NCBI RefSeq assembly: GCF_011045015.1
Contig: NZ_JAAKZY010000036.1
Location: 1 to 61,497 of the forward strand
DNA: 61,497 nt
Direction: 5' to 3'
Source: Streptomyces scabichelini
GTDB taxonomy: Bacteria > Actinomycetota > Actinomycetes > Streptomycetales > Streptomycetaceae
Made by a program: the position numbers and the translations under genes. Positions 16,762-25,665 of this stretch are shown here, piece by piece. The notes beneath the pieces are model-generated. The model saw only the letters and a list, made by a program, of their open reading frames with translations, ran no database searches and had not been told where the DNA came from. How positions within the stretch are numbered: the first letter of the stretch is position 1; every line of letters starts with the position of its first letter.

Positions 16762-17226
16762 ATGAGCACAGCAGGCACGGCGCGCACCGGGCGCGGTTAC
16801 TCGACGTCGTACACGGTCGAGCAGTCACCGGAGGAGGTCTTCGCCGCCATCCTGGACGTCGGTGCCTGGTGGACCGGCGAGATCGAGGGGCGTGCCGACG
16901 AGCTCGGTGTCGAGTTCGCCTACCGGCACCCCCCTCAGCACTACAGCGTCCAGCGGGTGGTGGAGCTCGAGCCGGGCCGCCGCGTGGTCTGGCGGGTCAC
17001 GGACAGTCACCTCGCCTTTACCGTGGAGCCCGCGGAGTGGACGGGCACCGAGATCGTGTTCGACATCGTCCCCGTGCCCGGTGGCACCGAGCTGCGGTTC
17101 ACCCACGTCGGCCTGGTCCCGGACGTCGAGTGCTTCGGCGCATGCTCCACGGCCTGGCTGCACTACGCCAACGGCAGTCTGCGCAGCCTGATCACCACAG
17201 GGGAGGGCCTGCCCGATCCGTGGTGA
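16762..17226 (+). CDS. SRPBCC (AHSA1/START-like) protein
   Basis: A 154-residue single-domain helix-grip protein with a hydrophobic cavity. The start YSTSYTVEQSPEEVFAAILD with AWWTGEIEG, a middle VQRVVELEPGRRVVWRV, and the end STAWLHYANGSLRSLI follow AHSA1-family relatives. The ATG at 16762 (GGAG at 16751) is preferred; in-frame GTG at 16750 and ATG at 16741 or 16744 are alternatives. Such proteins in Streptomyces are often paired with an ArsR regulator; the ligand is unknown. Control by the three palindromes upstream is likely. Confidence 0.85.
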   Translation: MSTAGTARTGRGYSTSYTVEQSPEEVFAAILDVGAWWTGEIEGRADELGVEFAYRHPPQHYSVQRVVELEPGRRVVWRVTDSHLAFTVEPAEWTGTEIVFDIVPVPGGTELRFTHVGLVPDVECFGACSTAWLHYANGSLRSLITTGEGLPDPW

Positions 17227-17354
17227 CCGGCGGCCGGGCCGGCAACCCCACCGAAGGGCGTGTCTCCTTGCTCCGTGCCTGCTGCGCGACGGCGCCGGAC
17301 AGGGGGGGCGGGCGGCCGCCCCGGCGGCGATGAAGCAGCCCTCCGGGTAATGCT

Positions 17355-17482
17355 GCAACCAGTGTTGCACCGAGGTGTCTTGCCCATTCGGAGGCGAGGG
17401 CCGTCCGGGGAAAACCGTATGCGCAATGAGAGGTTGCGTTAGTGAGATGTGCTGGATACGCTGATGTGCAACCATCGGTTGC
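17355..17482 (+). promoter_or_regulatory. Three GCAAC...GTTGC operators before the SRPBCC-arsR operon
   Basis: Sites stand at 17355-17368 (spacer 4), 17423-17437 (GCAAT-N5-GTTGC, one mismatch) and 17468-17482 (GCAACCATCGGTTGC, extended by a flanking T/A pair). Spacings of about 69 and 45 bases between centres resemble the 76 and 43 of the first cluster. The last ends 20 bases before the start codon. Confidence 0.7.
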
Positions 17483-17502
17483 ATCTAGGTCGAGAGGGTC
17501 AC

Positions 17503-17964
17503 ATGGAGTACGGAAGCATCGAGCGGGAGCTCCGCATTGACGCCCCTCCAGAGGTGGTCTACGAGGTGATCAGCTCTCCCGAGCACCTGCGCGAGTGGTG
17601 GCCCGACGACGCCGATCTCGACCCGGTTCCCGGCGCCACCGGCGCGATCACCTTCGGCGATCCGACGGCACCCGACGCGACGATTGTGCCGCTCACCGTC
17701 GTGGAGGCTGACCCGCCCCGCCGGTTCGCCTTCCGCTGGGCGTACGACGAGGGCCCGGCCACCGAGACGAACTCGTTCCTGGTCACCCTCGACCTCATTC
17801 CGTCCGGCGACGGCACGCTGCTGCGCTTCAAGGAGACCGGCTTCCGCGAGCGCGGCTGGGAGGCCGCCGTGCTGGAGGAGGCCTATCTCGACCATGTCCG
17901 CGGCTGGGACCAGTTCCTCCCGCGCCTCGTCACGTATGCCAACAGGCTGGTCGCGCGGCCGTGA
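17503..17964 (+). CDS. SRPBCC (AHSA1-like) protein, coupled to ArsR
   Basis: A 153-residue helix-grip protein. IERELRIDAPPEVVYEVISS, the tryptophan pair in LREWWPDD, PRRFAFRW and the C-terminal helix LEEAYLDHVRGWDQFLPRL are classic AHSA1/SRPBCC features. The ATG at 17503 follows GAGAGGG. Its stop codon overlaps the GTG of the ArsR gene, so the two are translated together. It is a diverged relative of the preceding SRPBCC gene. Characterised homologues bind hydrophobic ligands or assist enzymes; the ligand here is not known. Confidence 0.88.
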   Translation: MEYGSIERELRIDAPPEVVYEVISSPEHLREWWPDDADLDPVPGATGAITFGDPTAPDATIVPLTVVEADPPRRFAFRWAYDEGPATETNSFLVTLDLIPSGDGTLLRFKETGFRERGWEAAVLEEAYLDHVRGWDQFLPRLVTYANRLVARP

Positions 17965-18299
17965 GCACCGCGATCGACGACGACCTCTGGTCCGCGGTCG
18001 GCGACCCGACCCGCCGACGGATGCTCGATCTGCTCCTCGCCGACGGCGAGGGCACCGCCACCAGCCTCAGCAAACAGCTGCCAGTCAGCCGACAGGCGGT
18101 CGCCAAGCACCTCGGTGTACTTGAACGCGTTGGGCTCGTCCACGCCACGGCCACGGGCCGTGAACGCCTCTACGGGGTCGATGAGGCTCAACTCGCCCGC
18201 GCGATCGAGCAGTTGGCGACTGTCGGTGCCGCGTGGGACGCCAGACTGCAGCGGATCAAGCGGATCGCCGAGCGGATCCAGCGCAACCGCAGAAGCTGA
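17961..18299 (+). CDS. ArsR-family transcriptional repressor
   Basis: A 112-residue winged-helix repressor. LWSAVGDPTRRRMLDLLLAD, the recognition region LSKQLPVSRQAVAKHLGVLE and wing VGLVHATATGRERLYGVDE are typical of the SRPBCC-linked ArsR branch. No cysteine metal site is present. The GTG at 17961 overlaps the upstream SRPBCC stop (GTGA). The six palindromes in two clusters at 16597-17482 are the probable targets, giving negative autoregulation and control of both SRPBCC genes. Confidence 0.93.
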   Translation: MSTAIDDDLWSAVGDPTRRRMLDLLLADGEGTATSLSKQLPVSRQAVAKHLGVLERVGLVHATATGRERLYGVDEAQLARAIEQLATVGAAWDARLQRIKRIAERIQRNRRS

Positions 18300-18880
18300 A
18301 CGCTTCGAACAGCAGCCGCCACGGGGCGTGGCGGCTACCAGGTGGTGGACATCTTGCAACCACTCAGCCGGAGGAACCAGGGGCGTGGTATCGCAGGGTC
18401 CTGGGCTGGAGCGCTCAGCCATACGAGGACACACGGAGGTGCGGCGCTGCCGCCGTCTGCGGCTCTGGTAGAGCTGAAGAAGGGCAAGTGCCGTACTACG
18501 GCGTGGACGCCCGTCGGCCGGTGAGGTGCTGCGGTCCGCACGACAGCTGAGTTGGCTAGGCACCGACGTGCGGGTCGGGATCGACGCCTCGACTCCTCGA
18601 TCGCGGTCGCGGCCACGCCTCCGCCCAGGTCCCGCCACCCGGTGGCGTCCTCACCGTCGGCCCCGACCGGGTCGCCGACTCGCTGCGACAGCTGCCGGTC
18701 GACGCCCTGCGCGGCAGCGGCCCCGGCCGGGCCCAAGCGCTGTGCGACTACGGCTCCACTGCGCCCGCCGAGGGCTCGCTGCGGGAGCGCGACGGCCGGG
18801 CACCGCCAGCGCCAATGAGGGTGCGCGCCTGCGCTGCGAGGTGTCCTGGACTTCTGGCCGATCGGGGATCCGGACTGTGA
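18300..18880 (+). pseudogene. Decayed region with a Y-family DNA polymerase remnant
   Basis: From about 18560 to 18790 the plus strand encodes, with a frame change, VRVGIDAS, IAVAAT, PPPGGVLTVGPDRVADSL and RQLPVDALRGSGPGRAQAL. This is the pattern of the palm/thumb junction of Y-family polymerases (DinB/ImuB type; GGVLTVPPERV and LPVRALHGVGP in relatives). No start, catalytic DE pair or end remains. Bases 18300-18555 hold only a short AWYRRVLGWSAQP stretch reminiscent of VOC proteins. Neither is functional. Confidence 0.45.
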
Positions 18881-18991
18881 TGCGGCATGCGCACGCTCCA
18901 GACCGTATGCGAGTGCCGCTCGTGCCCCGACATCTGCTCTTGTAGGCGGACGGCTCCTGGGTACTCGCCGCAGGGTGAAAGGAGGCCCGAG

Positions 18992-19450
18992 ATGAGTACG
19001 GTCAAGGAAGCAGTGGAAGTCGAGGTCCCCGTCGGCACCGCCTACAACCAGTGGACGCAGTTCGAGGAGTTCCCGAACTTCATGGAAGGCGTCGAGGAGG
19101 TGACGCAGCTCGATGACCGCCACAACCACTGGACCACCAAGATCGGTGGGGTGCGGCGGGAGTTCGACACCGAGATCGTCGATCAGCTCCCTGATGAGCG
19201 GATCACCTGGCGGACCACCAGCGGCGACACCCGGCAGAAGGGCACGGTCCGCTTCCAGCGCGTGGACGACGCCCACACCCGGGTGGAACTCGTGATGGAC
19301 GTCGAACCGAGCGGAGCCGCGGAGAAGGCCGCGGACGTCCTGGGGACGATCGACCGGCGCGTCAAGGGAGACATGCGGCGCTTCAAGGACTACATCGAAC
19401 GCCGGGGGAGTGAAACCGGAGGCTGGCGCGGCCGCATCAAGCCCGGATGA
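18992..19450 (+). CDS. SRPBCC polyketide cyclase/dehydrase-type protein
   Basis: A 152-residue helix-grip protein of the cyclase/dehydrase and lipid transport family. [31 protein letters not shown] and the C-terminal helix VKGDMRRFKDYIERRG are highly typical of the Streptomyces stand-alone branch. The ATG at 18992 has a strong AAAGGAGG at 18977-18984. Despite the family name it is unlikely to be a biosynthetic cyclase, since no polyketide genes lie nearby; relatives are stress-related or of unknown role. It is monocistronic with a terminator at 19587. Confidence 0.9.
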   Translation: MSTVKEAVEVEVPVGTAYNQWTQFEEFPNFMEGVEEVTQLDDRHNHWTTKIGGVRREFDTEIVDQLPDERITWRTTSGDTRQKGTVRFQRVDDAHTRVELVMDVEPSGAAEKAADVLGTIDRRVKGDMRRFKDYIERRGSETGGWRGRIKPG

Positions 19451-19586
19451 GCCCGACCGCCTCGATGACACCACGGGTAAGCCGAGACGGTCCGGAAGTC
19501 CGGTCAGGCTGAGCGGTTCAAAGCCGCAGACGGGTGATATCCGGCGCGCCCGGGAACCTCGCGGTGTCCCCCGGGAGTACTGCATC

Positions 19587-19617
19587 GTGTCCCTCCTGTA
19601 GCTGCCAGGAGGGACAC
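19587..19617. terminator. Perfect 12-bp stem terminator
   Basis: GTGTCCCTCCTG (19587-19598) pairs perfectly with CAGGAGGGACAC (19606-19617) around a 7-base loop, 137 bases after the SRPBCC stop codon. It could stop transcription from either side. Confidence 0.65.
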
Positions 19618-19729
19618 ATCAGTGGCCGCCAGATCCGGGCGGGCACGCACGAGGCGTGGGGGACGGCGCTGGCGGCCGGCTCTGTCAGGTGCCATGTCCG
19701 CGCTCACCCATCGCCGATCAGGAGGTGAA

Positions 19730-19895
19730 CGCCCGGAACTCATGGGGCAGTTCCTCCGCCTCGTGGCGCTGGCCGACGGCGATGACCCGCGCGCCTCGGG
19801 CGTACAGAAGCCGGACGGTCTCCGACCCACGCCGCGGGCGGCTCCTGTGGCGAGGGCGATTGTGCCCGCGAACTCCTTGGAGTCACGGATGAGTG
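19730..19895 (-). pseudogene. Short-chain dehydrogenase remnant
   Basis: The minus strand reads SKEFAGTIALATGAARGVG, which is the first strand and TGxxxGxG cofactor loop of a classical SDR. In another frame it continues ETVRLLYARGARVIAVGQRH, the next helix and strand. Beyond about 55 residues nothing recognisable follows. At least one frameshift is present, so this is a truncated relic. The rest of 19618-20535 has no supported gene; a 69-codon plus-strand frame at 20047-20256 (ALEEAVRQEAVALLQAYRTR) has helical character but no ribosome site. Confidence 0.55.
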
Positions 19896-20535
19896 GATGT
19901 GGTCTGGGAGCTGTTCTTGTCGATGCCGCTACGAGAAGCGACGGTGGTGGTGGGTATGGTGGTGCGCACTGGGTTCCGGACGAGCGCGATAGCGGCGCGG
20001 CCCGCGAGAAAGGCACCGACGCTGACCGCGATGGTGTCGCGCAGCGGTGCTGCACGTCACGACGACCGCGCTCGAAGAGGCCGTGCGCCAGGAGGCGGTC
20101 GCGCTCCTCCAGGCCTACCGGACCCGCCAGCGAATGCCCGAAGCGACCGAACCGACCGAACCGGAACTCACCGAAAGCCCCACTACGGGCCAGCAGGACG
20201 GGCCGGTCTTCCCCGCACCACTGCACCGGGCGCTGGCACCCGCACGCGACCTGTGAGGCCTGTGGGGCTGACGCTCTGCCGGCCGCACCGACGCGGGTAC
20301 GACGCGGCTCGGCCGCGTCCGCTCCTGGTGGATCTGATCCGGCGAAGACGCCGTCGGACGTGCCGCGCGATGGCGCTGCACACGCTGCTCCAGAGCCGCG
20401 CGTAGCCGTATTTCGCGGGCACCCTGCCAGGTCGAGGGCCATGGGACCCGGATCAGGCATCGAGGGCGAGTGTGTCGGGCAGGCCCCGGGTGTTCTCCCG
20501 GCCGGCAGTACCCCACAGGCCGTCCGCGGCAGAGA

Positions 20536-21483
20536 CTAGGCCGGCTGTGGGGCGTGCACCCTGCTGAGGAAGTCCCGTACCAGGGAGACGACCTCCTCCA
20601 GGTGGGTCTCCAGCAGCCAGTGCCCGCCGTCAAGCAGGTGCAGCTCGGCGTCCGGCAGGTCACGCAGGTAGGCGCGTGCGGCGCCCTCGGGCATATAGCC
20701 GTCCTGGGGCCCCCAGGCGATCAGCGTCGGGGGGCGGTGCTCCCGCAAGTACTCCTGATACTTCGGGAACCAGTCGAGGTTCTCCCGTAGCCCTTCCATC
20801 AGCCCGACCATGATCTCGCGCCGCTGCCGGGAGGCCAGCAGCGGCCAGGACAGCTTCCACAGGTCAGGGCTGATCCGCTCGACGAGCCGCTCTTCGATCT
20901 CGCCGACGAACTCGTCGCGCAGCCCCTCTTCGGTCACGGCCTCCAGCAGCCGCGCCCGCCCCTCGGGCGTCGGGTGGTTCCAGTACTCCCTGAGCGTTTT
21001 GTACTTCGGGCCGAGCTCGTCCTCGTAGATGTCCCCGTTCTGGATGACGAGGGCCGCGACGCGCTCCGGTGCGCGCAGCGCCAGCCGCAGCCCGATCTGC
21101 GAGCCGTAGTCATGCAGGTAGAGGGCGTACCGGGGGAGGTTCAGCGCGGTGGTGAACCGCTCCAGGAAGCCGGCGTACCCGTCGAAGGTGTACGAGAAGT
21201 CGGCTGGGTCCGGGGTGTCGCTGTAGCCGAAGCCGGGGAAGTCGGGCGCGACGAGCCGCCACCGGTCGGCCAGGGCCGGCATGAAGGCGCGGAACTGGAA
21301 CGAGGAGGACGGATAGCCGTGCGGGAGCAGGACGACGGGGGCGTTCGGGGGACCCGCCTCACGGTAGAACACGCGGATCCCGTCGACGTCTGCGTATCGG
21401 TGCACGGTCCTGAGGGCCGGAGTGTCGATCGTTCTCGCCTCCTGTGCGTGCTGGTCGGACACGGAGACAGGGCCACTACCCAC
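20536..21483 (-). CDS. Alpha/beta hydrolase, haloalkane dehalogenase/epoxide hydrolase type
   Basis: A 315-residue cytoplasmic hydrolase with an aspartate nucleophile: HDYGSQIG (Asp125) in place of GxSxG. The oxyanion loop is HGYPSSSFQF (His55), and the catalytic histidine sits in LDGGHWLLE (about His288). A helical cap lies between about 145 and 225. This pattern fits dehalogenases and epoxide hydrolases, in which the aspartate forms an ester intermediate. The substrate cannot be told from sequence. The GTG at 21483 has no strong ribosome site; a GTG at 21462 (VSDQHAQEA) is an equally plausible start. It stands alone, flanked by decayed DNA. Confidence 0.85.
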   Translation of the reverse strand: MGSGPVSVSDQHAQEARTIDTPALRTVHRYADVDGIRVFYREAGPPNAPVVLLPHGYPSSSFQFRAFMPALADRWRLVAPDFPGFGYSDTPDPADFSYTFDGYAGFLERFTTALNLPRYALYLHDYGSQIGLRLALRAPERVAALVIQNGDIYEDELGPKYKTLREYWNHPTPEGRARLLEAVTEEGLRDEFVGEIEERLVERISPDLWKLSWPLLASRQRREIMVGLMEGLRENLDWFPKYQEYLREHRPPTLIAWGPQDGYMPEGAARAYLRDLPDAELHLLDGGHWLLETHLEEVVSLVRDFLSRVHAPQPA

Positions 21484-21669
21484 GGAACGCCTGGCCTAAG
21501 GGCCCGTGGCCTCCGGAACTGGGACTGGCCGACGTCCTGCCCGGCCCGGCACGCCGCAGCCCATCCTCAATCGGGCGGCGCACGGCGATCCACGAGACAG
21601 GCCCTGGCGGGCCGGTAGAAGCTGCCGGGGGCCGGCGCATCGTGCGGAGGCCTTCCGGAGGTTCGGGGT

Positions 21670-22030
21670 CAGGGGGTGGAGCCGGGTGCCTTGGCCCTCG
21701 CCGAAATGCCGGACCGGCGACGCGCCGGTTTTGGAAGCGGAGGTTGGAGCATGCGGCGTTGAGGCGCTGGCCGAGGGCGGGGTGGTCGGTGGTGAGCTGG
21801 CGGACCCGCTGCTTGGGGGTGGTGTTCTCGGTGGTGATCCGCTGGACGGTCTCCTTTGGTCCACCAGTCCACTAGTCCACGCGGTTTCCAAGTCTCGGAT
21901 CTCACCCAGGAGTTCGCCGATGTGGATGCGCTGAGTGGCGATCTCTGCGTGCGGCCTTGAGCGCGGCCTTGAGTGCGTCCTCGGCGTTCAGCGTGCGTTC
22001 AGTTACTGCGCCAACACGATGTCCCAGTCG
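21670..22030 (-). pseudogene. Remnant of a transposition accessory protein (DUF6262-like)
   Basis: In shifting frames the minus strand reads ERTLNAEDALKAALKAA, then ATQRIHIGELLGEIRDLE, then VQRITTENTTPKQRVRQLT and LGQRLNAACSNLRFQNRRVA. This is the coiled-coil half of a small protein that accompanies tyrosine-recombinase transposons of Tn554 type in actinobacteria (recalled as DUF6262). Two or more frameshifts break it and the N-terminal helix-turn-helix is lost. No recombinase remains nearby. The flanks 21484-21670 and 22030-22328 contain nothing supported. Confidence 0.5.
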
Positions 22031-22328
22031 TGCTCCACGCGTCGTGGCGACAGGCCTGCTCGACATCGTCTGGCTCGGTCGGACAGCCGTCAGCATGCTG
22101 CTGCGACCGTCCCATTCGACAGGCCGGGCCCACGCCCCCGCTCTGTCGCGGGCCCGAGCACGGCCCCGCCCTGACAGAGCTCAGCGAGTCTGCCAGGGCG
22201 GGCCGGACCAGTGCGGGTTCCCGCGCGGTCATCGCGGCGTGGGAGCCCGGCCTGATGACCGTCGGCTGTACACCCCGGGCGAGGGGTGAGGGCGGTGCGG
22301 GAGCGCGGTGGCCGGCAGGAGCGTCGGG

Positions 22329-22778
22329 TCAGCGGGTGACGGTGGTCCGGTGCTCCTTGAGGGTGGCGCAGTTGGAGCCGGTCACCTGCACATGGACGTT
22401 GTTGATGTGGCCGCCCCAGTCGACGCAGTGGTCCTTGCCGTACACGGAGGCCGGTCCCGCGTACGAGGTGTACTGCCCGTAGTCCTCGTCGCCCTCGTCG
22501 GTGTCGGGGACGTAGATCCATGTGGACATGTCCACGGCGGTACCCGGGTTGTTGCGGATGGTCGCGACGCAGTTCTGGCCGTTGGAGGGGTTGTACGTCA
22601 GGTAGACGGTGCCCAGCGAGCCGACGGTCGCCGAGTTCACGGTCTTGTAGGCGCTTCCGCAGACTTTCTGCGGTGTGGTGTTGGGTGCGGCGGAGGCGGG
22701 CGCCGCCAGGGCGGTTGTGGTCCCCACGGCCAGGGCGGCGAAGGCGGCTGCAGTTAAGACGGAACGGTTGAATCCCAT
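22329..22778 (-). CDS. sapA: Secreted spore-associated protein A-like protein
   Basis: A 149-residue exported protein with a signal peptide (MGFNRSVLTAAAFAALAVGT, cleavage after ASAAP at about 30). The mature part has four cysteines and the SapA-like pattern KVCGSAYKTVNSA, YLTYNPSNGQNCVATIRNNPGTA, YTSYAGPASVYGKDHCVDWGG and VTGSNCATL. SapA relatives coat Streptomyces spores or sit in the cell wall. The ATG at 22778 is preceded by AAGGGGGA. It is monocistronic. The acidic loop DTDEGDEDYG is a variable region. Assignment to the SapA-like family is firm by pattern; orthology to sapA itself is less sure. Confidence 0.8.
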   Translation of the reverse strand: MGFNRSVLTAAAFAALAVGTTTALAAPASAAPNTTPQKVCGSAYKTVNSATVGSLGTVYLTYNPSNGQNCVATIRNNPGTAVDMSTWIYVPDTDEGDEDYGQYTSYAGPASVYGKDHCVDWGGHINNVHVQVTGSNCATLKEHRTTVTR

Positions 22779-23272
22779 ATTTCCCCCTTGTGGTCTTTGA
22801 AGCTGGTTGCTCCTGTGTGGTGTGACGCGCGGGGCGTCGGAACGGTTGTGCGTCGTCCGCAAAAAGGTGCTGCTGTGCGGAGGCCGGAGGAGGCCGTGCG
22901 CAGTGTTGAGCAAGTCGGGGAGAGCTCCGAGCAGGTTCGTTTCTCCGCTTCAGCAGCAGATTCTCAGGCTGGCGGCGCGGTGGTGGGCGTGGCCTGCTCG
23001 GTGGGCTGGTCCAACTACTACTGCTGCCGGCGGCGCCGCTGCTCGTTGCGGAGGTCTTCCACGTTCTTCGTGAGCCGGGCGAGGGCGGCGCCGGGGTCGG
23101 CGTCCTTAAAGTCCGGTGCCTGTGGGGGAGTTGGCGGCCGATTTTTGAGGTGTCCGCTGCCCGCGTCGTTGAACCTCGCTGGCCTGTTTCCCCTCTACTC
23201 GGCTAGACATTCTTCGGCCCCACAGTGATCAGTGGGTTCTCGGGATTCGACCGCTCAGGGGGAAACACACTC
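22779..23272. other. Gap between the SapA-like and S33 genes
   Basis: No intact gene. A minus-strand frame ending near 23020 reads DADPGAALARLTKNVEDLRN and then EQRRRRQQ, resembling the charged C-terminal tail of a DNA-binding or transposition protein, but it has no start codon and no family could be named. The plus-strand side holds the promoter region of the S33 peptidase. Confidence 0.35.
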
Positions 23273-24931
23273 ATGACCACGTATCACCACACGCCGAGAC
23301 GTCCCAGGCGTCTCAGACTCGTCGGTGCCGCGGTGACCGCGCTCGTCCTCGCGGCGACGGGGACCGCGACACAGGCGATGGCCGCGCAGGACACGGCGCG
23401 CAAGCCACAGTCGGCCAAGACACCGCCGCCGCCCGTGCCGACGCTCACCTGGTCCGACTGCCAGGGCGGCTTCGAGTGCGCCAACGCCGATGTTCCGCTG
23501 GACTACCGGGAGCCGCAGGGCCGCACGATCACGCTCGCGGTGGTCCGCAAGAAGGCGGCTGACCCGGCGAAGCGCAAGGGCACGCTCTTCATGCAGCCCG
23601 GCGGGCCCGGCAACTCCGGGGTGGACTTTGTCCGCAACAACTACGAGGACCTGCCGGCCGCACTGCGCGACTCGTTCGACGTCTTCGGCTACGACGTCCG
23701 CGGTGTCGGCCGCAGTGCGGCGCTCACCTGCTTCGACGACGCCCGCTACACCAAGGCCGTCACCGACGCGAAGGGTGTTCCCGGCCCCGACGCCTTCGGC
23801 CCGGCGGTGCGCGAGGCGGCCGAGTTCAACCAGGCCTGCCTCGACAAATCGGGCCCGTTACTGCCGTACGTCGGCACCGAGTACGTCGCCCGTGACATCG
23901 ACCTGCTCCGGCAGGCGCTCGGCGAGGACCAACTGACCTACTACGGGCGGTCGTTCGGCTCGTACATCGGCACCGTCTACGCGGCGATGTTCCCGAAGCG
24001 GGTGCGGGCGCTGTCGCTCGACGGGGCGTACGACCCGTACAAGTACGCCAACCGTCCCTACGACTACGACCGTGCCCAGTACCTGGCGCTGGACGGCACG
24101 ATGAGCCGCTTCCTCGACTGGTGCGCCGCCGACCAGGTCACCTGCGGCTTCGGTGACGGCGATCCGCGCGGGGCGTTCGAGAAGCTGAAGAGCGACCTCG
24201 ACGCGAACCCGGTGCCGACCGCGAATGGCGGGCAGGCAGGCGGCTACACCCTCGTCTACCGGCTGATGTTCAACATCAACGAAGGCAAGGTCATCTGGCC
24301 CTCGCTCGGCGCGGCGCTGAAGAAGGCGCAACTGCGGGACAACACCTCGTTCCTGCTGCGGCCGCCGTCCCCGGCCTCCTACGACTTCCTCGGCCCGAAC
24401 GTGGTCGTCGAGTGCGTCGACAAGGACTACCCGAAGAGCCTGCGCAAGCTGCAGCGGAACGTGACGGCCAACGCGAAGGACGCGCCGCTGCTGGGCCCGG
24501 CCATGGCGTACGGTCCGCCGACGTACGACCACCAGCACGCCACCGCGTGCGTGCAGTGGCCCGCCGAGAAGGTCAGCCGCTACGACGGCTCCTTCCGGGC
24601 GAGGGGTTCGGCGCCGATCCTGGTCATCGGCACCACCGGTGACCCGGACACCCCGTACCAGGACGCGGTCGCCCTCAGCCGGCAGCTGGACAACGCCTCG
24701 CTGCTGACCTTCCAGGCCGAGGGGCACACCGCCTTCGGCCGCAGCGCCTGCGCGACGGACGCGGTCGTCGGCTACCTGGTCGACCTGAAGGTGCCGGCCT
24801 CCGGCACGACCTGCGCCGACGAGACCCAGCCGCCGTCCACCACACCGAAGACGGCCCCGCCCGGCACGACCCTGGGCGAACTCCGCAACGGCGTCAACGA
24901 GCGCGTGGAGCGCATCGGCGACGTGAGCTGA
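23273..24931 (+). CDS. Secreted S33 alpha/beta hydrolase (tripeptidyl aminopeptidase, SlpD/SlpE-like)
   Basis: A 552-residue exported serine peptidase. An arginine-rich start and hydrophobic core (VGAAVTALVLAATGTATQAM) give a signal peptide of about 38 residues. The oxyanion segment is FMQPGGPGNSGVDF, the nucleophile elbow YYGRSFGSYIG (Ser227), with Asp in GTTGDPDTP (about 457-459) and His in AEGHTAFGRS (His485). The C-terminal cysteine-bearing region (CATDAVVGYLVD) is typical of Streptomyces SlpD/E and tripeptidyl aminopeptidases. The ATG follows AGGGGGAA. It probably trims peptides released by secreted proteases. No lipobox is seen, so it is likely free or cell-wall bound. Confidence 0.92.
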   Translation: MTTYHHTPRRPRRLRLVGAAVTALVLAATGTATQAMAAQDTARKPQSAKTPPPPVPTLTWSDCQGGFECANADVPLDYREPQGRTITLAVVRKKAADPAKRKGTLFMQPGGPGNSGVDFVRNNYEDLPAALRDSFDVFGYDVRGVGRSAALTCFDDARYTKAVTDAKGVPGPDAFGPAVREAAEFNQACLDKSGPLLPYVGTEYVARDIDLLRQALGEDQLTYYGRSFGSYIGTVYAAMFPKRVRALSLDGAYDPYKYANRPYDYDRAQYLALDGTMSRFLDWCAADQVTCGFGDGDPRGAFEKLKSDLDANPVPTANGGQAGGYTLVYRLMFNINEGKVIWPSLGAALKKAQLRDNTSFLLRPPSPASYDFLGPNVVVECVDKDYPKSLRKLQRNVTANAKDAPLLGPAMAYGPPTYDHQHATACVQWPAEKVSRYDGSFRARGSAPILVIGTTGDPDTPYQDAVALSRQLDNASLLTFQAEGHTAFGRSACATDAVVGYLVDLKVPASGTTCADETQPPSTTPKTAPPGTTLGELRNGVNERVERIGDVS

Positions 24932-25079
24932 CCGCTTCCGTGAGCTGACCGGTTCGGTGAGCTGCCCGGTTCCATGTCATGTCTGATCGGCCGGCACGAG
25001 CCCCGGGCGCCCGCCTCCACACGGCGGGCGCCCCGGGGTTCCGCACGTCCTCAGCACGTCCTCAGTACGTTCTGATCCT

Positions 25080-25280
25080 TCAGGAATTGACTGCCGCGAG
25101 AGCAGTGGTCACAACTGCCGCAAGAGTAAGGACCGCGGCGAACGTGGTCGCGGCGCGCACGAGGGCGGTGGGGTAAGTCGTGCCGTCCAGACGTGCGAGC
25201 TTGCATGCGACGGCGGTCGCCAGCAGTGCGATGACGACCACCAGGGCAGCAGTCAGAAGGATGAAGGCGAGACCGGACAC
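25080..25280 (-). CDS. Small two-helix membrane protein
   Basis: A 66-residue protein of two hydrophobic helices (FILLTAALVVVIALLATAVA and FAAVLTLAAVVTTALAAV) joined by the polar loop CKLARLDGTTYPTALVR. The GTG start at 25280 is preceded by AAGGAG at ideal spacing, which supports translation. Similar short proteins recur in Streptomyces genomes without assigned function. It stands alone downstream of the S33 gene on the opposite strand. Confidence 0.75.
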   Translation of the reverse strand: MSGLAFILLTAALVVVIALLATAVACKLARLDGTTYPTALVRAATTFAAVLTLAAVVTTALAAVNS

Positions 25281-25389
25281 GACAAGCTCCTTGATTCGGA
25301 GGGGTGTTGACGTGGCCGAGAGTCGTCGAATCGGTTGTGCGCCGGGTGCGCGGGGTCGGCTTCGTGTCCTTGGTCAGGTCGGGATCGCG

Positions 25390-25665
25390 CAGTGCCTTGT
25401 TGGGTCGAGGTTGCAGGTCAGCTGTGCTTGCGGGTCGTCGGAGATCTGCAGCCGTGGGTTGTTCCGCAGCGCTTTCGTCTGGCCTTTGGTGGCGAATCCG
25501 CCCGCGTAGCGGGCGCTGAATTCGTCCGTGGCGGCGATGTAGCGGCCGGCCCGCTGACCGCTTCTCCAGCGGATAGCCGGTCGCTGGCCTCCGCCAGCGC
25601 GTACGACAGGGCCAGGGTCTTCTCGAAGTCGAGGATTTCCAGCATGTCGGCCTTGGTGCGCCCGC
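25390..25665 (-). pseudogene. C-terminal remnant of an integrase-like protein
   Basis: The minus strand reads DMLEILDFEKTLALSYALAE, then in another frame RYIAATDEFSARYAGGFATK, ALRNNPRLQISDDPQAQLTC and NLDP, with a further frame slip. The order resembles the C-terminal part of large Streptomyces integrase/recombinase proteins, which end in a cysteine-containing NPxLQVxDxPxxFLxC pattern; this is from memory. No tyrosine-recombinase catalytic region remains. It is probably debris of an integrated element. Confidence 0.4.

Noticed and set aside
18992..19450. Part of a polyketide biosynthetic cluster
   Set aside because: The cyclase/dehydrase name comes from the fold family; no ketosynthase, acyl carrier protein or tailoring genes are linked, and the P450 is 17 kb away.
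20047..20256. A 69-codon plus-strand frame with helical sequence
   Set aside because: No ribosome site, no recognised family, and it is surrounded by decayed DNA; left as a note only.
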